This document shows, piece after piece, positions 1-6,172 of a stretch of DNA of 6,205 bases. The notes beneath the pieces were generated by a model. That model was not told where the DNA came from. It searched no databases and saw only the letters and a list, made by a program, of their open reading frames with translations. The translations under genes were made by a program, and so were the position numbers. Origin of the DNA: Sinorhizobium sp. (GTDB lineage: Bacteria; Pseudomonadota; Alphaproteobacteria; Rhizobiales; Rhizobiaceae); the NCBI GenBank assembly GCA_031178305.1, contig JAPSJG010000242.1, forward strand, positions 1 to 6,205, read 5' to 3'. Every line of letters begins with the position of its first letter. Position 1 is the stretch's first letter.

Positions 1-240
1 GAAGACGTCGCGACCGATCTGGTCGAGACCCATCGGATGTTGCCAGGATGCGCCGGAGAGCGGCAGGCCCGCTCCCATTTCGGCAAAGCCGTAAGGGGTC
101 CAGAAGACACCGAGAATGGCGAAGAGCCCATGGGCGACGAGGATGACCGCGCCGGCTTTGAAGGGGCCGGGGGTCGCCCGCCAGAGCTCGGTGTTGAACC
201 GGGGGAACCTCCGCGCGGGGATTGTTGTGATAACGCTCAT
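1..240 (-). CDS. DppC-type ABC transporter permease, N-terminal part (cut by window edge)
   Basis: This is the second inner-membrane permease of a dipeptide/oligopeptide-type ABC importer; only its first 80 residues are visible. After a basic N-terminal tail there is one hydrophobic segment at about residues 28-48. It is followed by the segment HPMGLDQIGRDVF (68-80), which matches the 'HPLGTDxxGRDVxSR' signature that precedes the conserved transmembrane domain of DppC/OppC proteins. The ATG at 240-238 overlaps the TGA stop of the upstream DppB-type gene (ATGA), so the two are probably translationally coupled. Family members are usually about 280-300 residues, so roughly 200 residues lie beyond the left edge. 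One or two ATPase genes would be expected after it. The family assignment is firm; the transported substrate cannot be read from this part. Confidence 0.93.
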   Translation of the reverse strand, partial: MSVITTIPARRFPRFNTELWRATPGPFKAGAVILVAHGLFAILGVFWTPYGFAEMGAGLPLSGASWQHPMGLDQIGRDVF

Positions 241-1190
241 CGGCTTGTCCTCAAGCGCGGTTGAAGCAGCACGGCTAGGACGTCGGCTACGAGATTGGCT
301 GCAACATAGACAACGGCGCTGATCATCACGGTTGCCTTGATCAGCGGAATGTCGCGCAGTTGCAGCGCATCGATCAGCAGCGTGCCGAAGCCAGGATAGG
401 AGAACACCCGCTCGACGATGACGACACCACCGATCAGGAATCCGAGGTTCAACGCCGTGACGTTGAGCGCGGGCACGATGGCGTTCGGCAGGGCATGACG
501 AAACAGCACAGCGGTAGGGCGCAGGCCCTTTAGCTCGGCGAGGCGCACATAGTCCGAGCGCAGCACCTCGATGAGGCTGTCGCGCAGCACGCGAATGGCA
601 TAGACGGCCATCATAATGGCGAGCGTTACGGCCGGCAGCACCATGGCGCGCAGCGTCTCCTGCCAAGTGCTCGCCTCCGAGATCGTCGCGAGCGCAGGCA
701 GGATCGGTACCGCGACGGCGAAAAGGAAGAGCAGGATCGTCGCGAGCAGGAAATCGGGCAGCGACAGCAGGACAAGCGTGATGACCGAGATGATGTTGTC
801 GACGGCTTTGCCGCGGTTCGTCGCCTGGATGATCGCCGGAACGAGCGCCAGCACGAGATAGATGGCAAAGGCGAAGAGGGACAGGAGCAGCGTGTTGACG
901 ATGCGGGGTCCCAGAACATCGGTGATCGGCCGGCCGGTTGCGATCGAAACCCCGAGATCACCGCGCAGGAAATCGCCGAGCCACTGAAAATACCGGACGA
1001 GAGCGGGCTGATCGAGATCGAGCTGACTGCGCAGCAACTCCAACGCCTTGGCGGTCGCATCGCGGCCGAGAATGCGGGTGGCGACGTCGCCAGGAAGCGC
1101 CTCGAGAATCAAAAAGATCAGGACCGAGACGAGAAGTAGCGTCAGGACCGAAAACAGAATTCGGCTGGCAAGGAGACGTAGCACGCTCAT
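237..1190 (-). CDS. DppB-type ABC transporter permease
   Basis: This 317-residue inner-membrane permease belongs to the dipeptide/oligopeptide/nickel importer family (BPD_transp_1) and should pair with the DppC-type protein encoded next. Visible features are a first membrane helix at about 10-30, a periplasmic stretch containing LPGDVATRILGRDA (32-45) and WLGDFLRGDLGVSI (70-83), and further helices at about 97-122, 134-162, 183-202, 241-262 and 286-310. The EAA loop that docks on the ATPase is at about 214-237 (YVRLAELKGL, then LPNA). Length is normal for the family. The reading frame stays open upstream to 1334, but the ATG at 1190 is chosen for two reasons: the protein then begins MSVLRLLASRIL as in homologues, and this ATG overlaps the TGA of the cupin gene as ATGA. 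The ATGA at its 3' end couples it to the next permease in the same way. Confidence 0.95.
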   Translation of the reverse strand: MSVLRLLASRILFSVLTLLLVSVLIFLILEALPGDVATRILGRDATAKALELLRSQLDLDQPALVRYFQWLGDFLRGDLGVSIATGRPITDVLGPRIVNTLLLSLFAFAIYLVLALVPAIIQATNRGKAVDNIISVITLVLLSLPDFLLATILLFLFAVAVPILPALATISEASTWQETLRAMVLPAVTLAIMMAVYAIRVLRDSLIEVLRSDYVRLAELKGLRPTAVLFRHALPNAIVPALNVTALNLGFLIGGVVIVERVFSYPGFGTLLIDALQLRDIPLIKATVMISAVVYVAANLVADVLAVLLQPRLRTSR

Positions 1191-1855
1191 GTCGCATCCA
1201 ATCCCATGGAAGAAAGGGCGGCGTCCGCCGTCACGGTGTCGGGAATAAAAGCGGCATCGGTTTCGAGGTCGCCCTCCCAGATGTAAAGAAGCACCAGGGG
1301 CCCCTCCGCTGAGAGCGTCGCATGAGGAAGCCACGGCGGATGGTGAATGATCTCATCGATGCCGCGCCGGGTCCAGTCCGCCTCGCCCGCTCGCCAGAAG
1401 GAGGGGCCTGTAACGGTGTAGTAGAGTTCGTCGGCCGGGTGGTGGTGGAGCGGATAGTGGGTCTTCGGCCCCAGGAACATCAACCCGAGGGCGATATCTG
1501 GATCTTTGATCAGGGCCGGCGGGCCGCTACTCGGCCCGCAGATGACGCCATAGCCGTAGTTCTCGCCGAAATCGCTGCTCGGCGGATTGGCAAGATAGCT
1601 CTTGCTGCGGGTGATGTGAACGAAGGGCAGGAGAGTGGCAAGCGCCCGGGCGATCGCTGACTGGTCATGGGCGGCAAGCTCGGCCTCACACGCCGCCTGG
1701 ATCGGTACGCGGCCCTGCGGCACATCGTTCATCGGCGGCAGTTGGTCTGCAAGCCGGCGCAGCCGGGCGGCATGTGATCGCGACACGGTTCGCGCATCGC
1801 GATAGAGTGCATCGGCAAAAGAGTTGAGAAAGGTGGTCAGGGCAAAAACCGTCAT
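1187..1855 (-). CDS. DMSP lyase-like cupin enzyme in the transporter operon
   Basis: This is a 222-residue, probably cytoplasmic, single-domain cupin with a helical N-terminal part (about 1-75) and no signal peptide. The first cupin motif is textbook: Gly129, then His137-x-His139-x3-Glu143-x6-Gly150. The fourth metal ligand is probably His178, in the segment PWLPHATL. Tyr134, three residues before the first His, and Tyr145, in Glu-x-Tyr, sit where the active-site tyrosines lie in the DMSP lyases DddQ and DddK, as I remember those structures. The best family match is therefore the dimethylsulfoniopropionate lyase/DLL group, whose true members cleave DMSP to dimethyl sulfide and acrylate; many relatives have unknown substrates. 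The start at 1855 is preferred over an in-frame ATG at 1882 because AGAGGA lies 7 bases upstream of it, while the 1882 codon sits in the loop of a strong hairpin. The gene overlaps the DppB-type gene by ATGA. The fold is nearly certain; the substrate is not established. Confidence 0.85.
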   Translation of the reverse strand: MTVFALTTFLNSFADALYRDARTVSRSHAARLRRLADQLPPMNDVPQGRVPIQAACEAELAAHDQSAIARALATLLPFVHITRSKSYLANPPSSDFGENYGYGVICGPSSGPPALIKDPDIALGLMFLGPKTHYPLHHHPADELYYTVTGPSFWRAGEADWTRRGIDEIIHHPPWLPHATLSAEGPLVLLYIWEGDLETDAAFIPDTVTADAALSSMGLDAT

Positions 1856-1869
1856 GCAGCTATCCTCTT
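1855..1869 (-). promoter_or_regulatory. Ribosome binding site deciding the cupin start
   Basis: On the minus strand AGAGGA is followed by seven bases (TAGCTGC) and ATG at 1855-1853, which is optimal spacing. The site begins directly after the 3' arm of the intergenic stem-loop. It therefore supports the start at 1855 and leaves the hairpin untranslated. Confidence 0.7.
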
Positions 1870-1892
1870 CCACGGGGTGCATGCCCCGTGGA
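1869..1892. other. Intergenic stem-loop between binding-protein and cupin genes
   Basis: A perfect inverted repeat with arms TCCACGGGG (1869-1877) and CCCCGTGGA (1884-1892) flanks a six-base centre, giving a 9-bp GC-rich stem. In the operon mRNA it falls about 32 bases after the binding-protein stop codon and just ahead of the cupin ribosome binding site. The transcript after the stem reads AGAGGAUAG, with no U tract, so an intrinsic terminator is unlikely. Such stem-loops often follow the binding-protein gene in transport operons, where they stabilise the upstream message and help make it more abundant than the permease message. That role is inferred here by analogy. Confidence 0.65.
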
Positions 1893-1924
1893 CGCGGTTG
1901 TCTCGGAATGGCGGATGGCGGCGC

Positions 1925-3451
1925 CTAGTCGGCGCAGGTCAGTTCGGCATAGTCGATGCGGTTCACGTCGACATTGGGTTCGTAGCCCGAGCAACCCTTG
2001 CGCAAGCCCGCCACGACGGAGCTGAAGACCGGTAGGATCATACCGCCTTCATCGGCGACGATGCGCTGAGCGTCCCGATAAAGATCGTTGCGTTGCTTCT
2101 CATCCGCTGTCTGCCCCGCCTTGACGACAAGCGCGTCGAAATCATCACGCTTCCAATGCGTTTCATTCCATTCGGACTTGCTGTTGAGCGACAGCGTGAG
2201 CGCTTCCGCCGGTGGACGGGCGCTGGTGTAGGAGATGACGGCCGGCTTTTTCAGCCAGATCGTGTCCCAATAGCCTTCCGCTGGCGAGGTGATGACATTG
2301 ACGCGGATCCCAGCGGGAGCGGCCATCTGTGCATAGACCTGGGCGAGCAACATCATGCCGGCATAAGAATCGGACGTGTAAAGATCGAAGTCAATGCCAT
2401 CCGGATGGCCGGCCTCGGCGAGCAGCGCCGTCGCCTTCTCGATATCTGCAGTCTTCGCAGGCGTGCCGAGGCCGAACGGCGAGGAGGGCGGGATCGGTGT
2501 GTCGGCGCCGACCTCGCCATAGCCGAGGAGCACTGTGTCGAGGATCTTCTGCCGGTCCATCACAAGCTTCATCGCCTCGCGGACCTTGACGCTGTCGAAG
2601 GGCGGCGTGTCCGTCCATACGGCGATATAGAGCGACGTCGCGCCCGGAGTGGCAGCGAGCTCGACGGCTGGATTGTCCTTCAGCGTGATGAGGCTCGCCG
2701 GATCGACTGTCAGCGACAGGTCGACCGTTCCCGAGAGCAGCGCGGAAAGCCGGGAAGTAGGCTCCAGGCTGGTGGTGATCTCCAGGCATTCGCTTTTAGG
2801 CAGGCCGGCACGCCAATAGGTCGGATTGCGCCGCATCACGCGCACCGCGCCGTTAATAGTGAAGGTCTCCTGCATGAAGGGGCCGGTACCATTACCCTTG
2901 ACGCGCAGGTCCTCGGACTTGGCGCCCTCCGGAACCATCAGCGCATATTTGGTCGCGATCAGCATCGGCAGCTCGACGACGGGCTCCTTCACCTTGAAGC
3001 GCACCGTATGGTCGTCAATGGCGGTGATGCCGTCGGCATCGAGGAAGGCCAGAGTGGAGAAGCCGCCCGGCGAGACGGCGGGGTCGAGCAGGCGGCGATA
3101 GGAATAGACGACATCCTTGGCGTCGAAATTGGAGCCGTCGTGGAACTTCACGCCCTTCCTCAGGTGAAAGGTCCACTCCGTCGCGTCGGCATTGGATTCC
3201 CAGGATTCGGCAAGTGCCGGCACGGGCTGCATCGTGTTGCTGCGATCGACCAGCGGCTCGTAGACCGCACGGATATGATAGACGCTGTCCGTGCCGATGA
3301 GAGCGGCCGGGTCCATCGTCTGCTTTTCGCCGTCGGATTCGTAGCCGAGCACGCGCACGCAGCCCTCCTGTGCAAAGGCAACAGTCGCGCCGAACGAGCA
3401 GGCCGCCATGGTCACGGCAAGCGCCGTGCCCTTCAGAAGATGTCTCTTCAT
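1925..3451 (-). CDS. Periplasmic solute-binding protein of the dipeptide/oligopeptide family (SBP_bac_5)
   Basis: This 508-residue protein captures the substrate in the periplasm for the transporter encoded downstream. A Sec signal peptide occupies residues 1-27: basic MKRHLLK, a hydrophobic core, then AFA before the predicted cleavage at Gln28. Typical family segments follow: MDPA (46-49), EPLVD with PALAESWE (65-84), TFHLRKGVKFHDG (94-106), NGTGPF (187-192) and the RNPTYWR strand (208-214). Length is normal for the family. The mature part has four cysteines (31, 222, 487, 506), so one or two disulfides are possible. The ATG at 3451 is preceded by AAGGGGA at good spacing. The gene is first in its operon and lies divergent from the LysR regulator. 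Members of this family bind peptides, opines, betaines, metal chelates and other solutes, and the ligand cannot be told from the sequence. A lipobox-like reading of MAAC at 15-18 is less likely because the hydrophobic core continues past it. Confidence 0.95.
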   Translation of the reverse strand: MKRHLLKGTALAVTMAACSFGATVAFAQEGCVRVLGYESDGEKQTMDPAALIGTDSVYHIRAVYEPLVDRSNTMQPVPALAESWESNADATEWTFHLRKGVKFHDGSNFDAKDVVYSYRRLLDPAVSPGGFSTLAFLDADGITAIDDHTVRFKVKEPVVELPMLIATKYALMVPEGAKSEDLRVKGNGTGPFMQETFTINGAVRVMRRNPTYWRAGLPKSECLEITTSLEPTSRLSALLSGTVDLSLTVDPASLITLKDNPAVELAATPGATSLYIAVWTDTPPFDSVKVREAMKLVMDRQKILDTVLLGYGEVGADTPIPPSSPFGLGTPAKTADIEKATALLAEAGHPDGIDFDLYTSDSYAGMMLLAQVYAQMAAPAGIRVNVITSPAEGYWDTIWLKKPAVISYTSARPPAEALTLSLNSKSEWNETHWKRDDFDALVVKAGQTADEKQRNDLYRDAQRIVADEGGMILPVFSSVVAGLRKGCSGYEPNVDVNRIDYAELTCAD

Positions 3452-3458
3452 TTCGGTT
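3452..3458 (-). promoter_or_regulatory. 5' leader next to the binding-protein start
   Basis: The seven bases before the ATG read AACCGAA on the minus strand. They form the spacer from the purine-rich AAAAAGGGG just upstream (3459-3467), which is the Shine-Dalgarno sequence. This supports the start at 3451. Confidence 0.55.
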
Positions 3459-3479
3459 CCCCTTTTTGATTATGTCAGC

Positions 3480-3508
3480 AGTATGAAAATGGGCCCGGCG
3501 CCTTGCAA
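3480..3508 (-). promoter_or_regulatory. Candidate sigma-70 promoter of the transporter operon
   Basis: On the minus strand TTGCAA (3508-3503, 4 of 6 to TTGACA) is separated by exactly 17 bases from CATACT (3485-3480, 4 of 6 to TATAAT). Transcription would begin near 3473 and give a leader of about 22 bases. The spacer is very GC-rich (it contains GGCGCC and GGGCCC), and neither hexamer is strong. Both points suit a promoter that depends on an activator. This is read by eye only. Confidence 0.5.
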
Positions 3509-3511
3509 ACG

Positions 3512-3540
3512 ATTAGAAATAACGTCTACATGAGTAAAAT
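3512..3540 (+). promoter_or_regulatory. Candidate promoter of the LysR gene, overlapping the operator
   Basis: TAAAAT at 3535-3540 matches the -10 consensus in 5 of 6 positions. It follows a weak -35-like ATTAGA (3512-3517) at 17 bases. The -10 lies in the centre of the inverted repeat at 3528-3546, so regulator binding would block it and give the autorepression common for LysR genes. The leader would be only about 12 bases, with GGGA at 3547-3550 as a modest ribosome binding site. Confidence 0.4.
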
Positions 3541-3546
3541 TCATGT
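3528..3546. promoter_or_regulatory. LysR-type operator (T-N11-A palindrome)
   Basis: ACATGA, seven bases, TCATGT form a perfect inverted repeat with 6-bp arms. Inside it, TGA-N7-TCA fits the T-N11-A consensus of LysR-type regulators. Its centre (3537) is about 64 bases upstream of the inferred transcription start of the operon, the usual place of the LysR recognition site. It also ends only 12 bases before the regulator's ATG. A weaker repeat, TTAGAAATAA (TTA-N4-TAA) at 3513-3522, lies between it and the promoter and could be the activation site. The adjacent LysR protein is the obvious ligand. Confidence 0.65.
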
Positions 3547-3558
3547 GGGACTGCGAGC

Positions 3559-4437
3559 ATGGTCCGTCGCAATTTACCTCCCCTGACGACGCTGAGGGCA
3601 TTCGAGGCAGCGGCGCGGCTCATGAGCTTCAAGGCGGCGGCAGAAGAGCTTCGGGTTACGCAATCCGCCGTCAGTCACCAGGTCGCCTCGCTGGAGCGCA
3701 ATCTCGGGACGCCCCTGTTTGTGCGGCTGCCGGGCCGCGTGGAGCTGAGCCAGGAGGGAACGGTCTACTTTCCCGTGGTTCAGGATGCGCTTGACAAGAT
3801 CGCGCTGACCACCGATCTCATCCGCAAGACCAACACGTCCGCCTCGCTGACTGTCCAGGTCTATGTCACTGTCGCCGTGCGTTGGCTGATACCGCGGCTT
3901 CAGGCGTTCAAGGAGGCCTCGCCAGAGATCGCCGTGAATCTGGACGCAAGCCTGCTCGATTGGGAGTTCAATCCGGATCGCGCCGACGTCGGCTTCATCT
4001 ATACGCGCGCGCCGAACCGGCCGAACCTCACCTACACTCTGTTGCGCCGGGAACGACTCGTCGGCGTCTGCTCGCCCGCCATCGCCAGGGCAATCAAGAC
4101 AGCTGAGGATCTGCGGCATTTCTCATTTCTGTCTGTCAGCGGGACCACTGATGATGCGGAGACCTGGGCTGCCAGCGTCGGGGTAGCTGGCCTTTCGCAG
4201 AAATCCTCGCCGCTCTTCGATAGCAACCTGCTCGCCATTGAGGCGGCCGCCAATGGACAGGGCGTGGTCGTCGTTCCGCAGTTTCTGGTCGAGGGGGATA
4301 TTGCCAACGGCAATCTCGTCGCCCCGCTCGCCTCGGATGTCATGCAGCCCGGCGGCTGGTATCTCGTTCATCTGCAGCGGCGGGGCAACGAAAAAGCCAT
4401 CCGCAAATTCCTGCAGTGGATTCAGAGCCAGACGTGA
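3559..4437 (+). CDS. LysR-family transcriptional regulator, GcvA-like
   Basis: This 292-residue DNA-binding regulator probably controls the divergent transporter operon. The N-terminal winged helix-turn-helix starts with LPPLTTLRAFEAAARLMSF (6-24), the characteristic opening of the GcvA/AmpR branch. The recognition helix region is VTQSAVSHQVASLERNLG (33-50), followed by PLFVR and the wing. A linker helix runs to about residue 90. The effector-binding domain (about 96-290) shows WLIPRL (109-114), DVGFIYTR (143-150) and the late GQGVVVVP segment (233-240), all typical of the family. Length is normal and no key element is missing. The start at 3559 places the conserved opening at the N-terminus and has GGGA upstream. 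The inducer is unknown; by context it would be the transported compound or its breakdown product. The gene ends 91 bases from the end of the convergent lyase-fold gene. Confidence 0.95.
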   Translation: MVRRNLPPLTTLRAFEAAARLMSFKAAAEELRVTQSAVSHQVASLERNLGTPLFVRLPGRVELSQEGTVYFPVVQDALDKIALTTDLIRKTNTSASLTVQVYVTVAVRWLIPRLQAFKEASPEIAVNLDASLLDWEFNPDRADVGFIYTRAPNRPNLTYTLLRRERLVGVCSPAIARAIKTAEDLRHFSFLSVSGTTDDAETWAASVGVAGLSQKSSPLFDSNLLAIEAAANGQGVVVVPQFLVEGDIANGNLVAPLASDVMQPGGWYLVHLQRRGNEKAIRKFLQWIQSQT

Positions 4438-4464
4438 CGGCGCCGCCATGGAGGGGAAACGGCC

Positions 4465-4482
4465 CGCAACAATCACGTTGCG
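4465..4482. terminator. Weak stem-loop between convergent genes, possible bidirectional terminator
   Basis: CGCAAC (4465-4470) and GTTGCG (4477-4482) form a 6-bp stem around a six-base loop, in the 91-bp gap between the ends of the regulator and lyase genes. Its position suits a shared terminator. There is no T tract on either side, so an ordinary intrinsic terminator is doubtful. I see no other candidate in this gap. Confidence 0.3.
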
Positions 4483-4528
4483 AGCCGAGGGTGCGGCAGA
4501 CGTTCGCGCTTTCGCTATGCCGGGCGGC

Positions 4529-6169
4529 TCAGTTGGTCAGGGCATACTCCTTCAGGAAAGCGGTTCCGGCGGCGATGTCCGGGGTCATGGATCGATCTCG
4601 ATCTAGGAATGGTACCCTTTGACGGAAGGCATCGTGGAAGGAGGTTGTAGCCGTCGACAGTTTCCGCTCCGGATGCCCCTTCAGGCGAAGATCCGCCGCT
4701 TGCGCGGCATGCAACATTTCCATCGAGAGGATGGTGAAGCTGTTGTCGATCTGCGCCCTTATACGCTCCACGACGAGAGGCGCGTTCGTGCCGACATCTT
4801 CGACGCCGCCGGCAATCGGGCGGGAATCGAAGGATGTCGGCTGCGCCAGCGCTCGGTTTTCCGTCGCCAGCGCCATCAGCGGCGCCTCGACCACGAGGAA
4901 AGCGTGGTGTGTGTTCTCCGTGCCGAGATATCGCGCCAGCTTCGTATGGGTTGGGTTGTTGAGCTTCAGCACGCGTTCGGACGATGCCGTCGTATGGTGC
5001 GCCAGTACTATGCCGAGTTCCTCGAAGGCGATGATCCAAGGCAGCGGCTCGAAGTTCGCCGTCGGAAGCACGGCGCCGCCTTCGACATAACCGCGGCGCG
5101 CCTGGAAGAGGTCCGACTTCGGCTCGACGCCCACCACAATACCGGGATTGTCGTCCGAGGAGTTGATCTGGATTTCCACGAGCGCTTTGGTACGCGCCAG
5201 GCTGTCGGCAAAGCTGCCGAGCAGGTAGGGTGCGGTGCGGAAACTCAATGGGTCCTGGAGGATGCGCTTGTCATCCGCCTGCCACAGGTAGCTGCCTTCG
5301 AGCAGCGCCCGCAGTTCCGCCGTCGAGCTCAAATGGCTCGGGAAAGGTCGGAGCGCGGCGACGTCTTCGAGAAGAGGGGAGACGTTGCCGTTCAGGCCCT
5401 CAAGGCTGAGCGCATAGACGAGGCGAGACGTAGAGAGAAGCTGCTCGGCATCGTGGATGGCAAGGGCCGCGAGACCCGCGGCGTAGGCATTGGAGCTGAG
5501 GATCGCGAGGCCGTCCTTGCCAAACGGTTTTAGCGGCTCGATGCCAGCGGCCTTGAGGGCCTCTGCGGCGGACATCCGGCGGCCCTGATAGTCGACGTCG
5601 CCTTCACCGAGCATGGCAAGGCCGATATGGCTGAGCAGCGTCATATCCGCCTGACCGACCGAGCCGCGCGAAGGCATGGTCGGCGTGATGCCCTTGTTCA
5701 GGAACGCGAGAAGCATCTCGGCGACGTGAGGCTGAACGCCCGGGCCGCCCGTCAGGATGTTGTTGAGGCGGACGGCCATGGCGGCGCGAACCACGGGCAC
5801 TGCGGCATCTGGGCCGACCCCCACGGAATGGGCGCGCAGTAGCCCTTCGTTGAATTCTCGCGACGCCTCCATGAGCTCTGGCGTAAGTTCCCCGGTGGCA
5901 TCGACCATCTTCCGGTCTTTGTTCCACCCGACGCCGACGGTCAGACCATAGATCTCCTGCCCTTCCTTCGCGCCCTGCAAGAGCACGGCATATGCCCGTT
6001 CGACCTTGTCGAGGCTTTCGCCGTCGACCGTAACGGCTTCGCCTTTTGCCACACGGACGATCATTTCGGGCGTGGCGCCGCGACCGTTCAAAAGAACATC
6101 GGCCATAACTGGACTGGAAAAGAATAGGCAAGCGCCGACAACACTGTGGAAAAGACTATCTATTCGCAT
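4529..6169 (-). CDS. Exported aromatic amino acid lyase-fold protein (HAL/PAL/TAL family) without the MIO triad
   Basis: This 546-residue protein belongs to the histidine/phenylalanine ammonia-lyase family. Residues 1-23 form an apparent Sec signal peptide (hydrophobic VVGACLFFSSPV, then VMA before Asp24), unusual for a family that is normally cytoplasmic. The fold spans the rest: the Tyr-loop IYGLTVGVG (73-81), RLNNILTGGPGV (134-145), the MIO-loop region, QDPLSFR with Arg311 (305-311), NSSDDNP (336-342), VEDVGTN with Glu457 (456-462) and the C-terminal RQRVPFLDRDR (516-526). At the MIO loop, where true lyases have GSVG-ASG-D, this protein has GSVG-QA-D (169-175). The Ala-Ser-Gly that cyclises to the MIO cofactor is thus absent and one residue is lost. 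Ordinary MIO-dependent deamination is therefore unlikely. The MIO-less relative ergothionase, which removes trimethylamine from ergothioneine, is one precedent for another elimination. The start has GGAAGGGGA upstream. The family is certain; the reaction is unknown. Confidence 0.88.
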   Translation of the reverse strand: MRIDSLFHSVVGACLFFSSPVMADVLLNGRGATPEMIVRVAKGEAVTVDGESLDKVERAYAVLLQGAKEGQEIYGLTVGVGWNKDRKMVDATGELTPELMEASREFNEGLLRAHSVGVGPDAAVPVVRAAMAVRLNNILTGGPGVQPHVAEMLLAFLNKGITPTMPSRGSVGQADMTLLSHIGLAMLGEGDVDYQGRRMSAAEALKAAGIEPLKPFGKDGLAILSSNAYAAGLAALAIHDAEQLLSTSRLVYALSLEGLNGNVSPLLEDVAALRPFPSHLSSTAELRALLEGSYLWQADDKRILQDPLSFRTAPYLLGSFADSLARTKALVEIQINSSDDNPGIVVGVEPKSDLFQARRGYVEGGAVLPTANFEPLPWIIAFEELGIVLAHHTTASSERVLKLNNPTHTKLARYLGTENTHHAFLVVEAPLMALATENRALAQPTSFDSRPIAGGVEDVGTNAPLVVERIRAQIDNSFTILSMEMLHAAQAADLRLKGHPERKLSTATTSFHDAFRQRVPFLDRDRSMTPDIAAGTAFLKEYALTN

Positions 6170-6172
6170 CTG

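Noticed and set aside
681..749. Direct repeat of GATCGTCGCGAGC, about 50 bases apart
   Set aside because: Both copies are inside the permease gene and encode parts of different segments; this is chance similarity in GC-rich coding sequence.
1191..1334. Extended N-terminus (48 residues) for the DppB-type permease
   Set aside because: The extra residues are Arg/Gly-rich and lie inside the cupin gene. The protein fits its family from the ATG at 1190, which overlaps the cupin stop codon.
1856..1882. Start of the cupin at the upstream ATG, adding MHPVEEDSC
   Set aside because: That ATG is in the loop of a strong hairpin without a free ribosome binding site, whereas AGAGGA is well spaced before the ATG at 1855.
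1869..1892. Intrinsic terminator between the binding-protein and cupin genes
   Set aside because: The stem is strong, but no U tract follows on the transcribed strand and the operon plainly continues.
2093..3469. A 458-residue open frame on the plus strand, antisense to the binding-protein gene
   Set aside because: Its translation is rich in Arg, Gly, His and Asp with no recognisable domain, and it mirrors the full length of a clearly real gene. Long antisense frames are common in GC-rich coding DNA.
4619..5533. A 304-residue open frame on the plus strand, antisense to the lyase-fold gene
   Set aside because: It is Arg-rich, low in family-like motifs, and lies wholly within a gene whose conserved motifs run through the whole stretch.
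6125..6139. Lipobox-like V-G-A-C in the lyase-fold signal peptide
   Set aside because: The hydrophobic core continues after the cysteine and only about 13 residues precede it, so cleavage after V-M-A is the better reading.
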